DNA of 64,000 bases from Gemmatimonadota bacterium (GCA_040388535.1 JAZKBR010000007.1:130862-194861), one strand, 5' to 3'. Positions 46,539-55,637 are shown, counted from the first letter of the stretch. A program made the numbers and translations. Notes: a model not told the origin generated them from the letters alone.

Positions 46539-48014
46539 CTACTCGTGCCGGTCAACATGCCAGCCGAGGTAGCGCGTGGTGGCCTCGTGCACGGCGTCGG
46601 CGACGTGGCCGAAGGTCCCGGCTACGTGGTGTTCGAACCCGTTGCGGCAGATGTGATGCAACAGGCGCTGGAGGTTGGGGATCTTCACCACACCCGCACC
46701 GCCGAAGGTCTGCAGCGGGTCGGCGGTGAACTCGCCTTCGCCAACATAGCCTCGGATCCGGCCCGCGAGATCATCGGTCGAGAAGCGCGCGAAGCTCATC
46801 GCACCCGCCTTCACCTTGCCGACGACAGTGCCGTAGGTATTCTCGCGCCCCACGGTGCCAGCGATGATCTCCTGGTAGTCCATCCGGAGATCCTCGAAGA
46901 AAGCCTTGGGGAGGTTGCTGCAGTGGAAGCAGACCGCCTTGTCGGGATCCTCACCGTAGTTGTTGTTCCAGTCGAGCAGTGCGCTTGGCGTGCCGGATGC
47001 GAGCGAGAGCGCATGCATGCTGATGGTGCCACAAACATCCACCTCGCAGGCGCTGGGCAGATTTTCGTTGCTCATCATGCTCATCACGGTACAGGGCACG
47101 ACGCCGAAATACTCCTCCATCGACGTCCAGCACTGCACTGCGCTGATGGTGACATCAACTTCGGCCATCCAGTGATCGATCACGGCACCGAGCTTCGCCA
47201 TCTTGATCAGGGCACTGGCCGGCACGCCGGCAGTCGAGACGTAGGCCTGCATCGCTGCGAGCCGCTCCGTCACCACCGCGTCGGTGTCCCCGAGTCGTTC
47301 GATGCGACCGAGGATTTCGGAGAGGTCGATTGGTTCCACCGAAATACCACTCGCCTCAAGCAGCTTCTCGCTGTAGCGCACCGTCTTGAAGGCGGCGGGG
47401 CGCGCGCCGATCGCCCCGATGCGTGCGTGGCGCAGCCCGTTGACGACGCGACAGACGGCGGCGAAGCGATGCACATCGGCGAGGAAGTCAGGCGCCGAGA
47501 CGGCCTGGGTGTGCCGCGAGGTCAGTGAATAGGGAATGCCGTACTGGGTGAGCACGTTGCACACCGACATCTTGCCGCAGAAGGCATCGCGCCGGGCATC
47601 AATCCCCATCCGGCCCGGGTCGTCGGCGGCGGCGTGGACCAGCACCGGAACATTGAGCCCCGCGAGTCGAAGGGTGTCGGCCACGCCGCGCTCGTCGCCG
47701 AAGTTCGGCAGGGTCACAATGACGCCGGCGATCCGGCCGGCGTGCCGACGAAAGAGCTCGGCACACGCCTTTGCTTCATCGCGACTCTCCACCGCGCCAT
47801 GCCGCGACTCCTCCGTCGATAGCGCAATGCAGTCGTACCCGGCATCGGCGAGGAGGGCGAGGATCTGCTCGCGTCCGGTGGCCGCCAGATGGCCCGGGAA
47901 GAAGCCTCGGTTGCCCACGAGCACGCCGAAAGCGAGGCGTGGCGGCGGGCCGCCCCGACGCGCCACGGGAGTCGCCACCGGATAAGGCGACGGCTTGAAT
48001 TGCGGGAGTTCCAC
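46539..48014 (-). CDS. L-fucose/L-arabinose isomerase family protein, probable L-arabinose isomerase
   Basis: 491 aa. The GTG at 48014 has GAGG 7 nt upstream; the frame stays open to 48713 but that part is antisense to the transporter gene. The fold and motifs (LVGNRGFFPGHLA, ESRDEAKACAELF, GKMSVCNVLTQYGIPY, CWTSMEEYFG, DWNNNYGEDPDKAVCFHC) are those of the FucI/AraA-related family COG2407 rather than of classical AraA, whose typical motifs I do not find. With AraB and AraD next to it and a sugar transporter across the promoter, conversion of L-arabinose to L-ribulose is the best guess. Metal ligands are probably the Glu/Asp/His of the C-terminal half. Confidence 0.8.
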   Translation of the reverse strand: MELPQFKPSPYPVATPVARRGGPPPRLAFGVLVGNRGFFPGHLAATGREQILALLADAGYDCIALSTEESRHGAVESRDEAKACAELFRRHAGRIAGVIVTLPNFGDERGVADTLRLAGLNVPVLVHAAADDPGRMGIDARRDAFCGKMSVCNVLTQYGIPYSLTSRHTQAVSAPDFLADVHRFAAVCRVVNGLRHARIGAIGARPAAFKTVRYSEKLLEASGISVEPIDLSEILGRIERLGDTDAVVTERLAAMQAYVSTAGVPASALIKMAKLGAVIDHWMAEVDVTISAVQCWTSMEEYFGVVPCTVMSMMSNENLPSACEVDVCGTISMHALSLASGTPSALLDWNNNYGEDPDKAVCFHCSNLPKAFFEDLRMDYQEIIAGTVGRENTYGTVVGKVKAGAMSFARFSTDDLAGRIRGYVGEGEFTADPLQTFGGAGVVKIPNLQRLLHHICRNGFEHHVAGTFGHVADAVHEATTRYLGWHVDRHE

Positions 48015-48109
48015 GGGAAGACCTCGGGAGATGGAAGCGTTTCTGGCAGACGCCTCGCCCAGCTTCAGCTTCAAGTATCTCTCCCGGCAGGGCAGCCCCG
48101 CAAGCGAGT

Positions 48110-48137
48110 TTGACACGCTCAGGGGCGGAGGTAGCTT
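48110..48137 (+). promoter_or_regulatory. Candidate promoter of the sugar transporter operon
   Basis: TTGACA at 48110-48115 and TAGCTT at 48132-48137 are 16 bp apart, and the permease ATG follows at 48150. The 135-bp gap to the divergent isomerase gene must also hold its promoter and any arabinose-responsive operator; I see no clear dyad. Confidence 0.5.
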
Positions 48138-48149
48138 GAAAGCGCCTGC

Positions 48150-49268
48150 ATGACCACCCAGCCATCTGCCACCACGTCGCCCGTTTCTCCCCGTGCCGCC
48201 TCGCTCCGAGGCGTGGTGCTCGGCCTCGCCACATCTCCACGCGCGGGCCTCATCGGGGTGCTGCTGGTGCTCGCTGCGATCCTGACTGCAGCTGCGGGAA
48301 CACATCCTGACCGCGTGACCGGATTGCCGGTCAACAATTTCCTCAATGTCTACACGCTGATCCAGATGGCCACCGATGCCAGCGGCTTCGCCATCATGGG
48401 TGTTGGCGCGACCATCGTGATCATCTCCGGCGGGATCGATCTCTCGGTCGGCGCCATCTTCGCACTTTCGGAAGTCGCAATGGCGTTGGTCCTGCGCGAA
48501 GCAGGGCCGCTCCCTCCCGGTGCGACCCTGGCTCTTGGCCTGGGCACCTGCATCACGGTATCGCTGCTCTGCGGTCTCGCCAACGGTGTAATGGTGATCG
48601 GCCTCGGCGTGCATCCCTTCATCATCACGCTGGGGATGATGTGGGTGCTCCGGGGCCTGGCCTTTGTGGTGAGTCACGCTGAGAGCATCCTCGTCCCGCA
48701 GGCGCTCACACACGTCGCCAAGGCCTCACTGGGGATGGGCACTGCGCTCTATCCGGTGCCGCTGCTGGCGATGCTCGCCGTGACCGGTGCTGGCAGTCTC
48801 TACCTGACGCGTACGGTGCCGGGGCGGCACATCTTTGCGATCGGTGGCAATCGCGAGGCGGCGCGCTATTCCGGGCTCTCCCTCGACCGGATCCAGCTTG
48901 GCGTCTATGTCGTGTCGGGGCTGACAGCCGGCATCGCCGCCTTTCTCGGCGCAGCATTCTACGGCTCGGCCACCTCGTCCGATGCCAACGGCTACGAGCT
49001 CTACGTGATCGCCTCTGCCGTGGTCGGTGGCGCTTCCCTCATCGGCGGCAAGGGGAGCGCGGTGAGCGCGATGCTGGGCGCACTCCTCATCGTCACCCTG
49101 CGCCAGGCGATTCGCACGCTGCACCTCGACCAGAATTACGAATGGATCATCATCGGGACGGCGATGATCGGGGCGGTTGTCCTCGATCAGGGCGGTTCCC
49201 GGCTACTCGCTCGCCGCATGGCGCGTCGTGCCGTGCAGACCCGATCGGAGGGGGGATCTCGTGACTAG
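48150..49268 (+). CDS. Sugar ABC transporter permease (RbsC/AraH type)
   Basis: 372 aa with about ten membrane helices. Family signatures: IVIISGGIDLSVGAIF, VHPFIITLGMMWVLRG, the cytoplasmic ATPase-contact loop AIGGNREAARYSGL, and VVGGASLIGGKGS. It forms the inner-membrane channel of a CUT2-class importer for pentoses or hexoses. The binding-protein gene starts 8 nt before its stop and the ATPase gene follows, a full transporter. Divergence from the arabinose isomerase gene points to L-arabinose as substrate. Confidence 0.93.
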   Translation: MTTQPSATTSPVSPRAASLRGVVLGLATSPRAGLIGVLLVLAAILTAAAGTHPDRVTGLPVNNFLNVYTLIQMATDASGFAIMGVGATIVIISGGIDLSVGAIFALSEVAMALVLREAGPLPPGATLALGLGTCITVSLLCGLANGVMVIGLGVHPFIITLGMMWVLRGLAFVVSHAESILVPQALTHVAKASLGMGTALYPVPLLAMLAVTGAGSLYLTRTVPGRHIFAIGGNREAARYSGLSLDRIQLGVYVVSGLTAGIAAFLGAAFYGSATSSDANGYELYVIASAVVGGASLIGGKGSAVSAMLGALLIVTLRQAIRTLHLDQNYEWIIIGTAMIGAVVLDQGGSRLLARRMARRAVQTRSEGGSRD

Positions 49269-50262
49269 AGCTACGACCGCCATCACATTCCTGGCACTCG
49301 CCGCGTGCAGCGGCAAGCAGCCTCCCGCAGCGGAAGCCGCGAAGACGTTCACGATCGCGATGATCGCCAAGAGTTCGACAAACCCGGTCTTCCTCTCCGG
49401 ACGCGCAGGCGCCGATTCCGCGGCCGCCGAACTCTCGAAGAGCAGCGGCGTCAAGGTGACCATCCAGTGGCTGACCCCGCCGTCGGAAGATGGCTCGGTC
49501 CAGGCGCAGCGCATCGCCCAGGCCGTCAACGAGGGGGCGAACGCGATTCTCCTCTCCGCAAGCGATATCGGCAAGGTGATTGGGGCCGTGAATGAAGCCG
49601 TCGATCGTGGCGTGCCGGTGATGACGTTCGACAGCGACGTCCCGGGTTCGAAGCGCTTCTCGTTCTATGGCGGCGATGACGCCGAGATCGGCAAGATGGT
49701 GATGGCTGAACTCGCCAAACAGATGGGGGGCAAGGGGAAGGTCGCCATTCTCGCTGGCAACCAGAACGCGCCGAACCTGCAAAAGCGCGTGCAAGGCGCC
49801 CGCGACGAAGCGGCCAAGTATCCCGGGATGACGGTCGTGAATGCCTTCTCGCACATCGAGACACCTCAGGATGCTGCTGCCGAAGTGCTGCGCGCGCAGA
49901 ACGCCTACCCGGACATCCAGGGATGGGCAATGATCGGCGGATGGGCGCTCTTCACCAAGGCGCTGCTCACCGACCTCGACCCGAAGAAGGTAAAGATCGT
50001 CTCAGTCGACGGGCTCCCGGCCGAACTGCCGTACGTCGATGCGGGTCTCGCGCCGGTCCTCTTCGCGCAGCCGACTTTTCTCTGGGGCTACCAGTCGGTC
50101 AAGACGATCTTTGATCACGTCTATCTCAAGAAGGACGTGCCGGCCCTCGTCAAGATGGACTTGATCCGCGTGTCGACCGACAACCTCGGCAGCTGGGCCA
50201 GGCAACTGCGCGACTGGGGCTTCACCGACGTCGATCCCAAGTACCTCGCACTCGCGAAGTAA
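49261..50262 (+). CDS. Sugar ABC transporter substrate-binding lipoprotein
   Basis: 333 aa from the GTG at 49261, preceded by a GGAGGGGG tract and overlapping the permease by 8 nt. Signal peptide with lipobox ALAAC (Cys near residue 16). Two Rossmann-like lobes of the periplasmic-binding-protein type I (Peripla_BP_4) family: FTIAMIAKSSTNPVF, the hinge region with MTFDSDVPGSKRFSFYGGDD, and DLDPKKVKIVSVDGLPAELPYVDAG. Lipid anchoring of the binding protein is unusual for Proteobacteria but frequent in other phyla. Confidence 0.93.
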   Translation: MTRATTAITFLALAACSGKQPPAAEAAKTFTIAMIAKSSTNPVFLSGRAGADSAAAELSKSSGVKVTIQWLTPPSEDGSVQAQRIAQAVNEGANAILLSASDIGKVIGAVNEAVDRGVPVMTFDSDVPGSKRFSFYGGDDAEIGKMVMAELAKQMGGKGKVAILAGNQNAPNLQKRVQGARDEAAKYPGMTVVNAFSHIETPQDAAAEVLRAQNAYPDIQGWAMIGGWALFTKALLTDLDPKKVKIVSVDGLPAELPYVDAGLAPVLFAQPTFLWGYQSVKTIFDHVYLKKDVPALVKMDLIRVSTDNLGSWARQLRDWGFTDVDPKYLALAK

Positions 50263-50271
50263 GCTGCTGCC

Positions 50272-51804
50272 ATGACGACGCCGGCACTGCGATTTGCCAA
50301 CGTGGGCAAGCGCTTTCCCGGCGTCGTTGCGCTTACCGACGTCTCGTTCGAGGTCGCGCGCGGCAGCTGCCACGCGATCTGCGGCGAAAACGGCGCCGGC
50401 AAGAGCACGCTCGGGAAGTTGATTTCCGGGTTGCTGCGACCCGACGATGGCACGATCACCCTCGACGACATCGTCATCGATTTCGCGTCACCCCGCGATG
50501 CCCTGAAGGCCGGCGTCGCCATGGTGCACCAGGAACTCGCCTTCTGCGACAACCTCACCGTCGCGGAGAATCTCTGCCTCGGTGCCCTCCCCCGCCGTCA
50601 CGGCCTCGTGGACCGCCGAGTGCTGCAGGAACGTGCGACCGCGCTGCTCGCCGCTGTCGGTGGTAGCGGAATCACCCCCGAGCGACCGATGCAGGGATTG
50701 AGCATCGCCGAGCAGCAACTGGTGCAGATCGCTGCAGCGGTCGGCGCGGGGGCCCGGGTCATCGTCTTCGACGAACCGAGCAGCTCGCTCGGCGAGTCGG
50801 AGAGCGCCGCACTCTTTCGTCTCATTGCTGAACTGAAGTCGCGGGGAGTCACCCTGCTCTATGTCAGCCACCGGATGGAGGAGATCTTCCGACTCTGCGA
50901 CGCCGTCACGGTGCTGCGCGATGGCCAGCACGTCTCGACCGACCCGGTCGCCGCGCTCGACGAGGCCACGCTGGTGCAGCGGATGATCGGCCGTGCACTC
51001 GAAGCCGCCGACGCGGTGCCGGAACACCGCCCCGGACCGGAACGTCTCCGAGTGAGCGACTTGAGCAGCCCGGGGCGATTTCGGGAGATCAACTTTTCGC
51101 TGCACGCTGGCGAGATCGTCGGCCTCGGCGGGCTGGTGGGAGCAGGGCGATCGGAAATCGCCGCCGCGCTCTTCGGCCTCGATGCTGCCGCGCGTGGCAC
51201 CATCGCAGTGAACGGTCGTGCGGTGGTGATCAGGTCACCACGCGATGCGATGCGCCACGGCCTCGGCCTCGTTCCGGAAGACCGCAAGCGCCAGGGATTG
51301 GTGCTCTCGATGCGGGCCGATGAGAACGCCTCGCTCGCGACCCTGCGGCGCCATAGCCGCTGGGGATGGGTCGACCAGGCGCGTGAAAAAGCGGCGGTGG
51401 GCACACAGTTTGAGCGGTTGCGGGTACGCGCGCAGCCCGCCGACATCGCGGTGGCGCTGTCCGGCGGCAATCAGCAGAAGCTGGTGCTGGCGAAGTGGCT
51501 CGCGGCCGACTGCGAGATATTGATCCTCGATGAGCCGACGCGCGGCGTCGACGTCGGCGCGAAGGCGGAACTGCACGCCTGGGTCCGGCAGCTGGCTGCC
51601 GATGGCGTCGCAGTGCTGCTGATTTCGAGCGAGCTGCCGGAGCTGCTGACGCTGTCCGACAGGATTATCGTCTTGCGCGAAGGGCGCATTGTTGGCGAGG
51701 CGTCGCGCGCCGCAGCATCGTCCGATCGAGTCGTGCGGATGATGACCGGGCTGTCGGCGCCGGTCGCAGCAGACGTTCCTGATGCGGCCGGCCCAACGGC
51801 CTGA
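50272..51804 (+). CDS. Sugar ABC transporter ATPase (RbsA/AraG type)
   Basis: 510 aa, two fused ABC ATPase domains. The first (1-240) is canonical: Walker A GENGAGKST, signature LSIAEQQL, Walker B VIVFDEPSSSL. The second (about 250-500) has the usual degenerate Walker A GLVGAGRSE, the family motif GLVPEDRKRQG, an intact LSGGNQQKLVLAKW and LILDEPTRGVDVG. This asymmetry is normal for RbsA/AraG. It energises the permease and binding protein encoded just upstream; start lies 9 nt after the binding-protein stop. Confidence 0.94.
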   Translation: MTTPALRFANVGKRFPGVVALTDVSFEVARGSCHAICGENGAGKSTLGKLISGLLRPDDGTITLDDIVIDFASPRDALKAGVAMVHQELAFCDNLTVAENLCLGALPRRHGLVDRRVLQERATALLAAVGGSGITPERPMQGLSIAEQQLVQIAAAVGAGARVIVFDEPSSSLGESESAALFRLIAELKSRGVTLLYVSHRMEEIFRLCDAVTVLRDGQHVSTDPVAALDEATLVQRMIGRALEAADAVPEHRPGPERLRVSDLSSPGRFREINFSLHAGEIVGLGGLVGAGRSEIAAALFGLDAAARGTIAVNGRAVVIRSPRDAMRHGLGLVPEDRKRQGLVLSMRADENASLATLRRHSRWGWVDQAREKAAVGTQFERLRVRAQPADIAVALSGGNQQKLVLAKWLAADCEILILDEPTRGVDVGAKAELHAWVRQLAADGVAVLLISSELPELLTLSDRIIVLREGRIVGEASRAAASSDRVVRMMTGLSAPVAADVPDAAGPTA

Positions 51805-51805
51805 C

Positions 51806-52195
51806 TCAGCTGTCGTTGGCGATCGTCAGCTGGATTCCATCCGGGTCGATCAGCGCGAAACCCATTGGTCCCCACGACAGCGGCGCCACTTCACCATCGA
51901 TCGCGAAGCCGGCAGCGCGCATGCGGTCGGCGAGGGCGGGAATGTCCTGGTTGGTCGAGATGTAGATGCGGGTGCCGACGCCCTTCTTGCGGTCGCGTCC
52001 TTTGGCGAAATCATCCATCCCGATCCCGAGCATCGCGTTGCCGGCCTTCAGCATCACGAAGCGGAGCACCCCTTCGGCCTCCATCTTGTCAATGATCTCG
52101 AAGCCCAGGCCGTCAACGTAGAACTTGACGGATGCAGGCAGGTCGCTGGCGGTAATGCCGGGGAAGATTCCAGTGGCGTTCAGTGGTTCAGGCAT
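51806..52195 (-). CDS. Glyoxalase/VOC-fold protein
   Basis: 129 aa from the ATG at 52195. One VOC module pair: ITASDLPASVKFYVDGLGFEII at the start, MLGIGMDDFAKG in the middle, GFALIDPDGIQLTI at the end. Only part of the glyoxalase I metal set is visible, so it may bind an antibiotic, aromatic diol or act as a small sensor. It converges on the transporter operon with 1 nt between the stop codons and has no obvious partner. Confidence 0.88.
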   Translation of the reverse strand: MPEPLNATGIFPGITASDLPASVKFYVDGLGFEIIDKMEAEGVLRFVMLKAGNAMLGIGMDDFAKGRDRKKGVGTRIYISTNQDIPALADRMRAAGFAIDGEVAPLSWGPMGFALIDPDGIQLTIANDS

Positions 52196-52287
52196 CGCAT
52201 CCTCGAAGTAGTGGAAGGGCGGGACGAAAAGGTATCGCCCCGGGTATCTTCCCGCATCCTCTCCACCGTTCACCCCGGTGCCGCGCG

Positions 52288-53142
52288 ATGATTCCGTCCC
52301 GTCCGAGCATGACCGCCGCCCACGTCGCCATGCGGCGCGCAGCCCACCAGCTCATCGACACGCCGCTGGTCCTCGAAGACCCGCTGGCCCTTCGCATCAT
52401 CGGACCGGACCTCCGGACCAGGCTCGAAGGCAGCCTGGAGACGTACGAGCGGAAGATTTCGGTGCGGCATCGGCGTGCCTTCCTGGTCTCGCGCGCCCGC
52501 TTCGCAGACGAACATCTCGCCGCCGCGCTCGCGCGAGGGGTGCGACAGTTCGTCGTGCTGGGGGCTGGGCTCGATACCGCGGTCTACCGCGTCGCCCCGC
52601 AAGAGCCGCCGCTCGCCTTGTTCGAGGTCGATCATCCCGCGACGCAGCAGTGGAAGCGTGAGCGGCTCGATGCCGCGCAAATCAGCCTGCCGGCTGGGCT
52701 CACCTTTGCCCCGATCGACTTCACCGAACAGACCCTTGCCGAAGGGCTGACCGCCGCCGGCTTCGACTTCTCGCGCCCCACCTTCGTCTCGTGGCTCGGG
52801 GTGACGATGTATCTGACCGAAGCAGTTGCGCTTGAGACCCTGCGGGTGCTGGCGACACTCCCCGCTGGAAGCGAGGTGGTCTTCGACTATGTCGAGCCAC
52901 GCTGGAGCTGGAACCCGTTCTTCTGGATCATGCGGCGGCGCCAGCTCGCGCGACTGGCGAAGATGGGCGAGCCCTGGCTGAGTGCCTTCAAGCCTGATGC
53001 CCTTGCCGTGAAACTGCGCAGCATGGGCTTTAGCAAAATCGAAGACCTCGGCGGCAAGGCTCTCAACTCGCGATTTTTTGCGAATCGCAGCGACGGACTG
53101 AAGGTGGGCAGCCATGGGCACGTGGTCTCGGCGCTCCGCTAA
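52288..53142 (+). CDS. SAM-dependent methyltransferase (LCMT/TIGR00027 type)
   Basis: 284 aa from the ATG at 52288; the ATG at 52309 is a possible start too. N-terminal SMTAAHVAMRRAAHQL and DPLALRIIG are typical of the leucine-carboxyl-methyltransferase-related family; the SAM motif I is VVLGAGLDTAVYRV and FEVDHPATQQWKRERL carries the acidic ligand. FVSWLGVTMYLTEAVALETL is motif IV. Substrate unknown; many members act on lipids or polyketides. A TATCTT box at 52246-52251 may be its -10. Confidence 0.9.
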   Translation: MIPSRPSMTAAHVAMRRAAHQLIDTPLVLEDPLALRIIGPDLRTRLEGSLETYERKISVRHRRAFLVSRARFADEHLAAALARGVRQFVVLGAGLDTAVYRVAPQEPPLALFEVDHPATQQWKRERLDAAQISLPAGLTFAPIDFTEQTLAEGLTAAGFDFSRPTFVSWLGVTMYLTEAVALETLRVLATLPAGSEVVFDYVEPRWSWNPFFWIMRRRQLARLAKMGEPWLSAFKPDALAVKLRSMGFSKIEDLGGKALNSRFFANRSDGLKVGSHGHVVSALR

Positions 53143-53175
53143 CCCCAACCTTGTGCGCGAGCATCGGTCGTTGAG

Positions 53176-53589
53176 ATGCCACCCAGCGTCCTGAACCGGC
53201 TCCGCAAGCTTGCGCTCGCCCTCCCCGAGGCCAACGAAGTCGAAGCGTGGGGCACGCCGACATTTCGCGGGCCGAAGAAGCTCTTCGCCATGTACGCCAG
53301 CGCCGACAGCCACCATGGCGATGGCCGCGCTGCGGTCTGGATCAAGGCGGCGCCCGGCAATCAGGCGATGATGATCGCCGCTGACCCCGATCGTTTCTTC
53401 TCGCCGCCCTATGTCGGGCCAGGCGGCTGGATCGGCATCTACCTCGACCGTGATACAGATTGGCCGGAAGTGGCGGAGTTGCTGCGCGATGGCTGGCGAC
53501 TCGTGGCTCCGAAAAAACTCCTCGCGGCCACCGACGCTTCCGCTCCCCTCACGAAACTGCCGTCAGCGAAGCGACCTCGGCGCGGCTGA
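53176..53589 (+). CDS. MmcQ/YjbR-family protein
   Basis: 137 aa. N-terminal LRKLALALPEANEVEAWGTPTFRGPKKLFAMYA is typical of the YjbR double-wing fold, with WIKAAPG and PYVGPGGWIGIYLD following, and a C-terminal WRLVAPKKLL helix. The family is called DNA-binding by structure similarity, without shown function. The last 41 nt overlap the 3' end of the convergent metB gene, and the last 20 residues (Lys/Arg/Ser/Pro-rich) may be a product of that overlap. Confidence 0.88.
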   Translation: MPPSVLNRLRKLALALPEANEVEAWGTPTFRGPKKLFAMYASADSHHGDGRAAVWIKAAPGNQAMMIAADPDRFFSPPYVGPGGWIGIYLDRDTDWPEVAELLRDGWRLVAPKKLLAATDASAPLTKLPSAKRPRRG

Positions 53590-54733
53590 GCCCTTGCTCC
53601 AGATCGGCCAGCAGGTCGCTCGCCGACTCGATTCCCACCGAGAGCCGCAGCAGCCCGTCCGAAATACCCGCCACGTCACGAGCCGCCTGATCCATCGAGG
53701 CATGCGTCATTGTTGCCGGATGCGCCACCAGACTCTCCACTCCGCCGAGCGATTCCGCGAGCGAGAAGCATTCCAGGCCACGGACGAATTCCTTCACCGC
53801 GGCGATGCCACCCCGCAGCTCGAACGACACCATCGCCCCAAACCCGAATTGCTGGCGGACGGCAATGTCGTGTCCAGGGTGATCTTCGAGACCGGGATAG
53901 TGCACCCGCTCGACCGCGGCGTGGCGGGTGAGAAAGCGGACGACCTGCTCGGCATTCTCTTCGTGGGCGCGGATGCGGGTATGAAGCGTCCGCACGCCCC
54001 GCAATGTCAGGAAAGAATCGAACGGCGCACCGGTGAGCCCGAGACAATTGGCCCACCAGCGCAACTCTTCGAGCAGGCCCGGCTCGCGTGCGACCACGGC
54101 GCCACCGACGACGTCGCTATGGCCATTGAGATACTTGGTGGTGGAATGGAGCACGAGGTCGGCGCCGAGATCGAGGGGGCGCTGCAGCGCGGGCGAGAGA
54201 AAGGTGTTATCGGCGACGGTGATCGCGCCGACCGAACGCGCGGCGGTGCTGAGCAGCGCAATGTCGGTGAGCCGCAGCAGGGGGTTGCTCGGCGTCTCGA
54301 TGAGGAGAAGCCGGGGGCGCTCGCGTGCAATCGTGGTCAACGTTGCCGGCAAGGCGAGATCGAGAAATGCCACCCGGAAGTGTCCGCGCCGAGCCAGGTG
54401 GGTCAGCAATCGGTGGGTGCCACCGTAGCAATCGTGCGGAGCCACGATGAGTTCACCCGGCTGGACCAGCTGGACAACGAGGGTCACCGCAGACATGCCG
54501 GTGTTGGTGATCACCGCACCGGCGCCACCCTCGAGTCCGGCGAGCGCATCGCCAAGCTGGTCGCGGGTCGGATTCCCCGAGCGGGTGTAGTCGTATTCGC
54601 GCTTTCCCCCAAAGCCGTCGAAGGTAAAGTTCGAGGAGAGATAGATCGGCGGGACCACGGCGCCGTGAGCACTGTCACTACCGATCCCGGCACGGACAGC
54701 GCGGGTTGCCGGACGGTGGACTTCACGCGACAT
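53549..54733 (-). CDS. metB: Cystathionine gamma-synthase / trans-sulfuration PLP enzyme
   Basis: 394 aa from the ATG at 54733, which has GGAGG 6 nt upstream. Cys/Met-metabolism PLP fold: YDYTRSGNPTRDQLG, the loop GMSAVTLVVQ, PHDCYGGTHRL, IETPSNPLL, VADNTF, and the Schiff-base lysine in HSTTKYLNGHSDVVGG (Lys200). It joins an O-acylated homoserine with cysteine (cystathionine) or with sulfide. It overlaps the metX gene by 11 nt, so the two form the methionine operon under the SAM-sensing leader. From sequence alone metB, metC and metY/metZ activities cannot be separated. Confidence 0.9.
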   Translation of the reverse strand: MSREVHRPATRAVRAGIGSDSAHGAVVPPIYLSSNFTFDGFGGKREYDYTRSGNPTRDQLGDALAGLEGGAGAVITNTGMSAVTLVVQLVQPGELIVAPHDCYGGTHRLLTHLARRGHFRVAFLDLALPATLTTIARERPRLLLIETPSNPLLRLTDIALLSTAARSVGAITVADNTFLSPALQRPLDLGADLVLHSTTKYLNGHSDVVGGAVVAREPGLLEELRWWANCLGLTGAPFDSFLTLRGVRTLHTRIRAHEENAEQVVRFLTRHAAVERVHYPGLEDHPGHDIAVRQQFGFGAMVSFELRGGIAAVKEFVRGLECFSLAESLGGVESLVAHPATMTHASMDQAARDVAGISDGLLRLSVGIESASDLLADLEQGLSRAEVASLTAVS

Positions 54734-55637
54734 CGGAACCTCCGAGTGCCAGCGCGTGCGACACGATGTTGCCAATCACATCGACTTCCTTGAGGAAGGC
54801 GTCGTGGCCGTAGCGCGAACGGATCTCGTGGAAGGTCACCGGGCCGGCCAGCAAGGCGCGCAGCTGATGGAGCTGCCACACCGGCACCAAGGTATCTCCT
54901 TCAACCGCCACGATCGTTACCGGCAGCCGCAGCTGCGTCGGGTCGACCCGGTGCAGGTCGAGCGATTCGGAAAGCGCGAGGTAGCGTTCCACCGGAAAGC
55001 GCTCTGCAAAGCGCTCACCGCAGCGGTCGAGATAATCCTCGACCGGAAAGCGCACTCCCGACTCCTGCGCGACCGCGTCTCCGCCGAACCGTTCCGCGAA
55101 TTCTGCTGCCGTGCGATACGTGGTGATGCCGAGTGCCCGGGCGAGTGCCACCGCTTCGGTGGGTCGACCGGTCGAGATCCCGAGCTGGAGGATGCGGCGT
55201 TGCACCACCCGGATCGCGGTGGTCATCGGGTGGCTCTTGTGCGGCGCGCTGATCAGCACCAGTTGCGCGACACGGTCGGGGTAGCGCTCCGCGAATGCGA
55301 GGGCGACCATACCGCCGTAGGACGCGCCGACGATGGCGTGGACATTCGCGATTCCCTGCTCATCGAGGAGCTGCGCCAACGCATCGGCCTGATCGTGGGT
55401 GGTGGTAGGTCCGGCGGCGGCCGTGATGAAGTCGATGCCGAGGATGCGACATCGTGCCGGGTCAATGGCGCGGGATGGTCCGACGAAGTCGTCCCACCAG
55501 CCTGGCGTGGGATTCTCCGGATGCGCGGCGACGTGGTGCGTCGCAGAGATGCCGCCCAGGGCGACGATGACCGGACCATCGGGGATGCCAACAAGTTCCG
55601 ACGCGGGTGGCGCGTCCAGCTGCAGCGACAACGTCAT
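54723..55637 (-). CDS. metX: Homoserine O-acyltransferase MetX (alpha/beta hydrolase type)
   Basis: 304 aa from the ATG at 55637 with AAGGAG 9 nt upstream; the open frame further upstream runs through the riboswitch and is not coding. Alpha/beta-hydrolase fold: oxyanion region LGGISATHHVAAH, WWDDFVGPSRAID (substrate entry), nucleophile elbow GASYGGMVAL, Asp in VEGDTLVPV and catalytic His in SRYGHDAFLKE. It activates homoserine with acetyl- or succinyl-CoA; the short type with GISATHH is close to the homoserine succinyl/acetyltransferases of the MetX line, so acyl preference is open. First gene of the metX-metB operon, directly behind the SAM-II element and terminator. Confidence 0.92.
   Translation of the reverse strand: MTLSLQLDAPPASELVGIPDGPVIVALGGISATHHVAAHPENPTPGWWDDFVGPSRAIDPARCRILGIDFITAAAGPTTTHDQADALAQLLDEQGIANVHAIVGASYGGMVALAFAERYPDRVAQLVLISAPHKSHPMTTAIRVVQRRILQLGISTGRPTEAVALARALGITTYRTAAEFAERFGGDAVAQESGVRFPVEDYLDRCGERFAERFPVERYLALSESLDLHRVDPTQLRLPVTIVAVEGDTLVPVWQLHQLRALLAGPVTFHEIRSRYGHDAFLKEVDVIGNIVSHALALGGSDVA

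Noticed and set aside
45054-47528. 824-codon plus-strand open frame opposite araB and the isomerase
   Set aside because: High-GC antisense shadow; the minus-strand proteins match known families throughout.
48015-48713. Upstream extension of the isomerase frame to 48713 (724 aa)
   Set aside because: It runs antisense through the sugar permease gene; the GTG at 48014 has a ribosome-binding site and starts the recognisable fold.
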